Shown here one piece after another: positions 1 to 4,887 of a stretch of 5,852 nucleotides of DNA. The stretch covers positions 1 to 5,852 of the forward strand of contig JACMMD010000988.1 in assembly GCA_014379235.1 (NCBI GenBank), read 5' to 3'. The first letter of the stretch is position 1. The number at the start of each line of letters is the position of its first letter. The DNA comes from Anaerolineae bacterium. Lineage in GTDB: Bacteria; Chloroflexota; Anaerolineae; Aggregatilineales; Phototrophicaceae. Under the pieces are notes generated by a model. It searched no databases. It was not told the DNA's origin and saw only the letters and a program-made list of their open reading frames with translations. Made by a program: the position numbers and the translations under genes.

Positions 1-813
1 CCGTACAAGCTGGCGGGGCGTAACTTCCATCCGGCTGACACGGTTATCCCGCTCAACGGTTCGCAGATGGGCGGCAATAAAGTCCTCGTCATCGCCGGCC
101 CCTGCTCGGTAGAAAGCCGCGAACAGATCATCGAGACGGCTTGCGCGGTCAAAGAAGCGGGCGCGACGGCCCTACGCGGCGGCGCATACAAGCCACGCAC
201 ATCGCCCTACAGCTTTCAAGGTCACGGCGAGAAGGGCCTGCAATGGCTGGCCGAAGCGCGTGAAAAGACCGGACTGCCCATCGTCACCGAAGTGATGGAG
301 CCGGGACTGGTTGAAATGGTGTCGCAGTATGCCGATGTGCTGCAAATCGGAGCGCGCAACACGCAAAACTATGCGCTGCTGAATGCGGTTGGCGAGAGCC
401 AGCGGCCCGTGCTGCTCAAGCGCGGCATCTCCGGCACGATGGAAGAACTGCTGATGTCTGCCGAATACGTGATGTCGCACGGCAATTCGCAGGTGATGTT
501 GTGTGAACGCGGCATCCGCACCTACGAAACCTATACGCGCAACACCTTCGACCTGAACGCGATTCCGGTGCTCAAGGCGCTGTCGCATCTGCCAGTCGTG
601 GCTGATCCCAGTCATGGTGTGGGCAAGTGGGAATACGTCGAAGCGGTGGCGCGTGGCGCGGTGGCGGCGGGCGCGGATGGCGTCATCGTTGAAGTTCATA
701 TGGATCCAGCTAAGGCCATGTCCGATGGTCGCCAGAGCCTGACACCGGAACGTTTCGCCTCGATGATGCAGCAGGTACGACGCATCGCAGAAGCGGTTGG
801 CAGAACGGCGTAG
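1..813 (+). CDS. aroF: 3-deoxy-7-phosphoheptulonate (DAHP) synthase, type I-beta, 5'-truncated by window edge
   Basis: Catalyses the first shikimate-pathway step, condensing phosphoenolpyruvate with erythrose-4-phosphate to DAHP in the cytoplasm. The frame is open from base 1: residues 1-22 (PYKLAGRNFHPADTV...) match the linker before the barrel in Thermotoga-type enzymes, so the Met at 67 is internal and the true start lies upstream. Visible are AGPCSVES, GGAYKPRTSPYSFQG (type I-beta signature), GARNTQN, LLKRG, DPSHGVG and EVHMDP. The four expected metal ligands are present: Cys at 103-105, His at 613-615, Glu at 691-693, Asp at 724-726. The 270 residues seen compare with about 340 for the Thermotoga enzyme, so roughly 70 N-terminal residues are missing. 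In that family this part is a ferredoxin-like domain sensing Tyr/Phe; whether it exists here cannot be seen. The stop TAG lies 1 base before the tyrA ATG. The family call is very secure; the symbol (aroF versus aroG/aroA naming) is conventional. Confidence 0.96.
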   Translation, partial: PYKLAGRNFHPADTVIPLNGSQMGGNKVLVIAGPCSVESREQIIETACAVKEAGATALRGGAYKPRTSPYSFQGHGEKGLQWLAEAREKTGLPIVTEVMEPGLVEMVSQYADVLQIGARNTQNYALLNAVGESQRPVLLKRGISGTMEELLMSAEYVMSHGNSQVMLCERGIRTYETYTRNTFDLNAIPVLKALSHLPVVADPSHGVGKWEYVEAVARGAVAAGADGVIVEVHMDPAKAMSDGRQSLTPERFASMMQQVRRIAEAVGRTA

Positions 814-814
814 A

Positions 815-1750
815 ATGTCAGACGGCAGCTTTAGCGGCCCGGCTTCCGGGCCGGGCAAATTTACCAGCCGCCATCTCACGGTGGTCGGCTTAGGATTGAT
901 CGGTGGGTCGATGGCGCGGGCGCTTCGCGGCTGGGCCGAAACGATCACCGGCGTGGACATGGACGCGCACACGCGGGACTATGCGCTGTCCGAAGGTATC
1001 GTCGATTACGCGACGGATGATCTGCGCGAAGGGGTGGCTGAGGCCGATTCAGTGGTATTGGCCACCCCTGTACGCACGATTATGACGCTGGTGCAAAAGC
1101 GCATCGGCGCGTACCTGCGCTCGAATACGCTGCTGATCGACGTTGGCAGCACCAAGCAAGACATCTGTATGGCGATGGGCGGCTTGCCAATCGGCATTCA
1201 GGCGATTGGCGGGCATCCAATGGCCGGCAAAGAGAACAGCGGTGTCGATGCCAGCGATGCCGCGTTATTTCACGGGCGTCCGTTCGTACTGTGCCCAACG
1301 CGGCGCACGACACCAGCGACACGGGTGCGGGCGCTGTCTTTGGCGGAAGCGGTAGGCGCTGTGCCCATCGAGATGGAAGCGCATCGCCACGATCATCTGG
1401 TGGCGACGATTAGCCACTTACCGTATCTGTTGAGCGCGGCGCTGGTATCGACTGTCGCGCAGCAGGGTAAATCTGACGAGGCTGCGTGGCGGCTGGCGGC
1501 TGGCGGTTTCCGCGATATGTCGCGGCTGGCAGGCAGCGACATCAGCATGATGACTGACATTTTCAGCACCAATACGCAGGCGGTTGCGACGCTGTTGGCA
1601 CACTTCCGCGTTCAGCTTGCGATATTGGAAACGCTGCTGATTTCGAGAGACGAAGCAGGGTTAGCCGAATGGCTGACGCAGGCGCGGGATGCGCGTAACC
1701 ATTGGGCGCAGGATTATGGTGCCGGGGGCAATACAGGGGGCAAAAAATGA
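815..1750 (+). CDS. tyrA: Prephenate dehydrogenase (TyrA family), no ACT domain
   Basis: Oxidatively decarboxylates prephenate to 4-hydroxyphenylpyruvate with NAD (or arogenate to tyrosine), the tyrosine branch after chorismate. With the ATG at 815 the protein has 311 residues. The Rossmann loop GLGLIGGS is at 25-32 and an acid (D48) ends beta-2, favouring NAD over NADP. DVGSTK (109-114), GGHPMAGKENSG (132-143, His134), HDH then SHLPY (192-204) and FRDMSRLAGSD (232-242, Arg237) are the family's active-site blocks. Length fits a catalytic domain plus dimerisation helices, with no C-terminal ACT domain. The usual SHLPH is SHLPY here. An in-frame TTG at 797 would add six residues and overlap the preceding gene by 17 bases; neither start has a good Shine-Dalgarno. 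Residues 1-18 are a Gly/Pro/Ser-rich extension not needed for the fold, encoded partly by a strong hairpin. Prephenate versus arogenate preference cannot be settled by eye. Confidence 0.95.
   Translation: MSDGSFSGPASGPGKFTSRHLTVVGLGLIGGSMARALRGWAETITGVDMDAHTRDYALSEGIVDYATDDLREGVAEADSVVLATPVRTIMTLVQKRIGAYLRSNTLLIDVGSTKQDICMAMGGLPIGIQAIGGHPMAGKENSGVDASDAALFHGRPFVLCPTRRTTPATRVRALSLAEAVGAVPIEMEAHRHDHLVATISHLPYLLSAALVSTVAQQGKSDEAAWRLAAGGFRDMSRLAGSDISMMTDIFSTNTQAVATLLAHFRVQLAILETLLISRDEAGLAEWLTQARDARNHWAQDYGAGGNTGGKK
835..853 (+). other. Perfect 8-bp GC hairpin at the 5' end of tyrA
   Basis: CGGCCCGG (835-842) and CCGGGCCG (846-853) are exact reverse complements around a CTT triloop, giving an all-G/C stem that starts 18 bases after the tyrA ATG. 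It is not followed by a T tract, so it is not a canonical intrinsic terminator. It encodes part of the GPASGPG stretch of the N-terminal extension. A role in translation initiation, pausing or mRNA processing between the first two genes is possible but is inference. Confidence 0.6.
1735..1740 (+). promoter_or_regulatory. Ribosome binding site of aroA
   Basis: AGGGGG lies 6 bases before the ATG at 1747, inside the last codons of tyrA. It is what decides the aroA start: an upstream in-frame ATG at 1702 would add 15 residues (MGAGLWCRG...) with no place in the EPSP synthase fold and would overlap tyrA by 49 bases. Confidence 0.7.
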
Positions 1751-3063
1751 GCGATACGTGTTTCGTAGTGCAAGCAGGCAGCGCACTCAGCGGCAGCACC
1801 ACCGTTCCCGGCGATAAGTCGATTTCGCATCGGGTGGTGATGTTCGGCGCGTTGGCACAAGGAGTGACGCAGGTGCGCGGTTGGTTGGCGGCAGGCGATA
1901 CCGAAGCGTCGCTGTCCAGCATACAGGCGCTTGGTGTGCAGGTTGATCGGCACAGCACCAACGAATTGACGGTGCATGGCGGCACGTTGCAAGCGCCATC
2001 GAAGCCGCTTGATCTGGTCAACGCAGGCACAGGGATTCGTTTGCTGGCGGGCATCATGGCCGGCCAGCCGTTTGCGAGTACGCTGGATGGCAGTTCGCAG
2101 CTTCGCCGCCGTCCGATGACGCGTATCATCACGCCGTTGGAAAAGATGGGCGCGAATATCCACAGCGCCGACGGCTACGCGCCGCTCAACATTCAACCAG
2201 CCGAGCTGCGCGGCATTCGCTACGATATGCCGATGGCCAGCGCTCAAGTGAAAAGCGCGGTACTGCTGGCGGGTCTGTTCGCTAGGGGCGCGACCATCGT
2301 CGTCCAGCCCGGCCCGGCGCGTGACCATACCGAGCGAATGTTATATTCGATGGGCGCGGACATCGCCGCAGAGGGTAACACGGCGGTGCTGACTCCCAAC
2401 GGCAGCTTGAACCCGATGGATTTAACCGTCCCCGGCGACTTTTCATCGGCGGCGTTTTTGCTGGTGGCGGCGGTGCTGATCTCCGGCAGCGATGTTACGC
2501 TGACAGGTGTCAACTTGAACCAGACGCGCACGGGTTTGCTGGATGCGCTGCTGGCGATGGGCGCTGACATCACTGTAACCGAGACCGGACTCGAAGCGGG
2601 CGAACCTGTGGGTATGCTGCGGGCACGTCACAGCGTTTTGAAGGGCACTGAAGTCGGCGGTGATGACATTGTGGTTCGCATGATCGACGAGTTCCCGGCG
2701 TTCATGGTGGCGGCGCTGTTCGCAGAGGGTGAGAGCGTGGTGCGTGATGCTCAAGAACTGCGCGTTAAGGAGACAGATCGTATCGCGGTCATGGCGACAG
2801 AACTGCTTAAGCTCGGCGCAAACATCACCGAAACCGAAGACGGCTTCCGCATCTTTGGCCCGCAAACGCTGACAGGCGCGGCGGTTGACAGCCACGACGA
2901 TCATCGCGTGGCTATGAGCTTAACGGTAGCCGGGTTGATCGCTGGTGGCGAAACGGTTGTCATGGATGCCAAATGTGCGGGCGATTCGTTTCCCGGTTTC
3001 GCGGAAACAATGATTGCGCTCGGCGCAAATCTTGGCGTACAAGCTCCCTGTGCGGCACAATAG
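1747..3063 (+). CDS. aroA: 5-enolpyruvylshikimate-3-phosphate (EPSP) synthase, class II
   Basis: Transfers the enolpyruvyl group of PEP to shikimate-3-phosphate, the sixth shikimate step. The 438-residue length is normal. In order: PGDKSISHR (21-29), NAGTGIRL (92-99), RRRPMTR (120-126), PMASAQVKSAVLLAG (162-176), RDHTE (192-196), VPGDFSSAAF (228-237), NQTRTG (258-263), IDEFP (313-317, catalytic Asp314), RVKETDR (339-345, catalytic Glu342) and HDDHRVAMS (383-391, Arg387). RPM, SAQVK, RDHTE and NQTR, plus SFP near the C-terminus without the class I lysine before it, place it in class II, the group containing the Agrobacterium CP4 and Gram-positive enzymes. The residue equivalent to E. coli Gly96 is still glycine (Gly94), unlike CP4 where it is alanine. 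The start overlaps the tyrA stop in an ATGA, implying translational coupling. Nothing suggests truncation or frameshift. Confidence 0.97.
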   Translation: MSDTCFVVQAGSALSGSTTVPGDKSISHRVVMFGALAQGVTQVRGWLAAGDTEASLSSIQALGVQVDRHSTNELTVHGGTLQAPSKPLDLVNAGTGIRLLAGIMAGQPFASTLDGSSQLRRRPMTRIITPLEKMGANIHSADGYAPLNIQPAELRGIRYDMPMASAQVKSAVLLAGLFARGATIVVQPGPARDHTERMLYSMGADIAAEGNTAVLTPNGSLNPMDLTVPGDFSSAAFLLVAAVLISGSDVTLTGVNLNQTRTGLLDALLAMGADITVTETGLEAGEPVGMLRARHSVLKGTEVGGDDIVVRMIDEFPAFMVAALFAEGESVVRDAQELRVKETDRIAVMATELLKLGANITETEDGFRIFGPQTLTGAAVDSHDDHRVAMSLTVAGLIAGGETVVMDAKCAGDSFPGFAETMIALGANLGVQAPCAAQ

Positions 3064-3099
3064 GGCGTAATGTCCGTTAGTTAGGCAAACCGTTTCTCT

Positions 3100-3105
3100 G
3101 GGGGG
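3100..3105 (+). promoter_or_regulatory. G-run ribosome binding site of the 128-residue ORF
   Basis: A run of six G lies 3 bases before the ATG at 3109. It can pair with the CCUCC of 16S rRNA, although spacing is short. It is the only plausible ribosome binding site in the 45-base gap after aroA and supports the start at 3109. Confidence 0.45.
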
Positions 3106-3108
3106 CGT

Positions 3109-3495
3109 ATGCCGATTGAGGCCGACTGGGACAACGAAGAGAAAACGGTGATCCGTTATGAATTTCGGGGCAAATACAGCGCAGAAGAGTTTGAGGAAAT
3201 ACTGGATAAGACGGATGAAATGGCCGACAGCGTTAGCCATACGGTTCATTATCTGGTGATTATTTTTGCGGGGATGTGGATCCCAAAAGGCGTTTCCGCT
3301 CCCATCGGGCGCATTTATACGGCGGATAAGCCAAATCGCGGCGTCACTATGGTCGTTGGAGCAAGTGTCCCATACAAGACCGTGAGCGAAATTTCGCAGG
3401 ATATGTATCAACATTTGCAGCCGAATTCGCGTATTTTTGTGAGAACTGTTGAAGAGGCGCGCACGATTTTAAATATGCTGAACTCACAAAACTGA
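3109..3495 (+). CDS. Hypothetical 128-residue protein, possible STAS/SpoIIAA-like fold
   Basis: No firm family assignment. The protein is soluble-looking, without signal peptide or a credible membrane helix (the hydrophobic HYLVIIFAGMW at about 79-90 region is too short and reads as a buried strand). The apparent pattern is strand (KTVIRYEFRG), helix (SAEEFEEILDKTDEMAD), strand (VHYLVIIFAG), strand (GVTMVVGAS), helix (KTVSEISQDMYQHL), strand (RIFVRTV), helix (EEARTIL). This alternation, with WDNEEKTVIRYEF at the start, resembles small STAS/SpoIIAA-like proteins I recall from Chloroflexota; that is memory-based inference. It is about 47-48% G+C by my count, against roughly 60% in neighbours. 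It has its own G-rich ribosome binding site, and its stop is 1 base from the aroE start, so it is probably translated and co-transcribed. Reality as a gene is likely; function is unknown. Confidence 0.85.
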   Translation: MPIEADWDNEEKTVIRYEFRGKYSAEEFEEILDKTDEMADSVSHTVHYLVIIFAGMWIPKGVSAPIGRIYTADKPNRGVTMVVGASVPYKTVSEISQDMYQHLQPNSRIFVRTVEEARTILNMLNSQN

Positions 3496-3496
3496 T

Positions 3497-4330
3497 ATGG
3501 TACTTACTGAAAAACGGGTCGGTGTGATCGGCTGGCCGGTCACGCACAGCCTTAGTCCGGCCATACATAACGCGGCTTTCCGGGAACTCGGGCTAATCGA
3601 TTGGACGTATGATCTCGTGCCGATTCCGCCGGACATCGTGCGTCAAGGTCTGCGTGAACTGCGCGAAGAAGGCGGTTACATCGGCGTGAATGTGACTGTG
3701 CCGCTCAAGCAGGCGGTTATGCCTTACGTGCGGCCCGACGAAATCGCGCAGGCGGTGGGCGCGGTGAATACGATCACCTTCCGCGATCTGAGCGGGACAA
3801 ATACCGATGTGGCAGGATTCATCGGTGATCTGCAAGCGCATAATGTTTCGCTCAAAGGGGCGAAAATCGTGTTACTTGGCGCGGGCGGGGCAGCACGGGC
3901 GGCGATATATGGGCTAGCACAGGAAGGCGCGCATATCGCTATCAGTAACCGGACGACGGAGAAGGCACAGCAGATCATCAATGAGCTAGATATCGAAGCC
4001 CAAACGCTTACGTTAAAACAGGCGGCAGAGTGGGGCGCGGAATTGATCGTCAACTGTACATCGGTGGGCATGTGGCCCAATGTGGACGGTTGCCCGTGGC
4101 CCGACGAACTGCCGTTCCCATATGGCGTTACGCTCTACGATATGGTCTATCGCCCACAGGTTACACGGCTCATGGAACTGGCGGAGGCTAACGGTGGACG
4201 CGCAATAGGCGGGGCGGGGATGCTGGTACGTCAAGGCGCGGCGGCTTTCACGCGCTGGACGGGTCACGATGCGCCGATTGATGTTATGGCGGCGGCGCTG
4301 CAAGACGCATTAGCAGCACGCGAGCATTAA
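3497..4330 (+). CDS. aroE: Shikimate dehydrogenase (NADP-dependent)
   Basis: Reduces 3-dehydroshikimate to shikimate with NADPH, the fourth shikimate step, in the cytoplasm. The 277-residue length is typical. The N-terminal substrate domain shows GWPVTHSLSPAIHN (12-25, substrate serines Ser18 and Ser20), NVTVPLK (65-71, catalytic Lys71), GAVNT (88-92) and GTNTD (100-104, Asp104). The cofactor domain has GAGGAAR (128-134) and the NADP-selecting NRT (151-153). The C-terminal GGAGMLVRQGAAAF block carries the conserved Gln, followed by WTG. The only sensible start is the ATG at 3497; the next Met is residue 75, beyond the catalytic lysine. No Shine-Dalgarno is visible before it, and the stop of the preceding ORF lies 1 base upstream, so translation probably depends on ribosomes finishing that ORF. 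YdiB-type quinate/shikimate dehydrogenase is less likely given the NRT motif and operon context. Confidence 0.97.
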   Translation: MVLTEKRVGVIGWPVTHSLSPAIHNAAFRELGLIDWTYDLVPIPPDIVRQGLRELREEGGYIGVNVTVPLKQAVMPYVRPDEIAQAVGAVNTITFRDLSGTNTDVAGFIGDLQAHNVSLKGAKIVLLGAGGAARAAIYGLAQEGAHIAISNRTTEKAQQIINELDIEAQTLTLKQAAEWGAELIVNCTSVGMWPNVDGCPWPDELPFPYGVTLYDMVYRPQVTRLMELAEANGGRAIGGAGMLVRQGAAAFTRWTGHDAPIDVMAAALQDALAAREH

Positions 4331-4345
4331 GTTTCGGCTGGCAAT

Positions 4346-4828
4346 ATGGTGATGACTGACGATCAGGCAGTGAGGCCGCGGCCTGTTTGGCTGAAAGGCT
4401 GCGCGGTTGGAATTGGACTGCTGGTGCTGCTGTTGGTGGCCGGCGTATTTTTCAGTTTCATCGCGCCGCGAATAGCCAATCATGCGGAAGTGCGGGCCAA
4501 TGAAGCCTTCTGGCAGCGTAACGGTGTGCAAAACTATGCGCTGACTGTGCGGGCGGTGGGCGCTCCTGATGTGGTGCTCAAGGTTGATGAGGAAGTTACG
4601 CTGCTGGTACGCGCTGGCGAAGTGGTGGAAATCCGCTCGGCTGCGACACTCAGTGAATTCCGATTAGGCGCTTATCGACCCTATACCATTGATGAGTTGT
4701 TCCGGCGCGCCTATGACTGCGTATTCTCGTGCAGTGTGGTTTATCACGACATCTATGGTTTTCCGGTGCGTATCGGCGGGTTGGAAAGGGGCTGGATTGA
4801 AGTGACCGATTTTGAGCCGCATCCTTAA
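4346..4828 (+). CDS. Membrane-anchored hypothetical protein, DUF6174-like
   Basis: Function unknown. The 160-residue protein has a short cytoplasmic tail with Arg10, Arg12 and Lys17, one strongly hydrophobic helix at about 18-40, then an extracytoplasmic domain of about 120 residues (N-in by the positive-inside rule). There is no lipobox: Cys19 sits at the start of the helix without a preceding LxxC context. The soluble part has AFWQRNGVQNYALTV (54-68), VRAGEVVEI (88-96), YTIDELFRRAYD (113-124), and VVYHDIYGFPVRI (131-143). The order W...Y, V..GEVV, T(I/V)DELF, then Y(D/H)..YG(F/Y)P is how I remember DUF6174; this needs a profile search. Cys125 and Cys129 could form a disulfide outside the membrane. 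It starts 15 bases after aroE; ATGs at 4346 and 4352 are both possible and neither has a strong ribosome binding site. G+C resembles the aro genes. Confidence 0.85.
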   Translation: MVMTDDQAVRPRPVWLKGCAVGIGLLVLLLVAGVFFSFIAPRIANHAEVRANEAFWQRNGVQNYALTVRAVGAPDVVLKVDEEVTLLVRAGEVVEIRSAATLSEFRLGAYRPYTIDELFRRAYDCVFSCSVVYHDIYGFPVRIGGLERGWIEVTDFEPHP

Positions 4829-4840
4829 GAAGAATATTTA

Positions 4841-4865
4841 CCGCCAAGACGCAAAGAACGCCAAG
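4841..4865 (+). repeat. CGCCAAG short repeat between the membrane-protein gene and aroC
   Basis: Two exact CGCCAAG copies (4842-4848 and 4859-4865) flank a related CGCAAAG (4850-4856), giving an 8-9 base periodicity of CGCCAAGA / CGCAAAGAA / CGCCAAG. The 59-base gap is otherwise A-rich and holds no ORF. I recall very similar ACCGCCAAGACGC-type elements scattered between genes in several environmental bacterial genomes; this cannot be confirmed from one copy. It sits 7 bases before the purine-rich ribosome binding site of aroC. Confidence 0.5.
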
Positions 4866-4872
4866 TGAGATT

Positions 4873-4878
4873 AAGAGG
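4873..4878 (+). promoter_or_regulatory. Ribosome binding site of aroC
   Basis: AAGAGG lies 9 bases before the ATG at 4888. It is the clearest Shine-Dalgarno among the downstream genes, and no alternative in-frame start exists back to the upstream TAA-containing region. Confidence 0.65.
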
Positions 4879-4887
4879 TTCAAGTCA

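Noticed and set aside
67..69. ATG as the start of the DAHP synthase
   Set aside because: The same frame is open to base 1 and encodes conserved residues (GRNFHP.DTV) known upstream of the AGPCSVE block, so this Met is internal.
172..972. 266-codon open frame on the - strand over the DAHP synthase and tyrA genes
   Set aside because: It is antisense to two clearly conserved enzymes, rich in His/Arg as expected from the complement of G+C-rich coding DNA, and has no recognisable motif.
1563..2328. Two - strand open frames (1563-2132 and 1714-2328) over aroA
   Set aside because: They overlap each other and a fully motif-supported EPSP synthase; composition is that of shadow frames.
3070..3084. 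ATG-initiated four-codon mini-ORF between aroA and the 128-residue ORF
   Set aside because: No ribosome binding site, no regulatory codon content, and such short frames are common by chance.
3064..3108. Possible terminator after aroA
   Set aside because: No stable stem followed by a T tract could be found in the 45-base gap.
3386..3397. 12-base perfect palindrome GCGAAATTTCGC inside the 128-residue ORF
   Set aside because: About one 12-base palindrome is expected by chance in a window of this length, and it lies in coding sequence.
4812..4840. Possible promoter for aroC: TTGAGC, 17 bases, TATTTA
   Set aside because: Spacing is right but the -10 match is only three of six bases and the -35 lies inside the preceding gene; too weak to call without transcript data.
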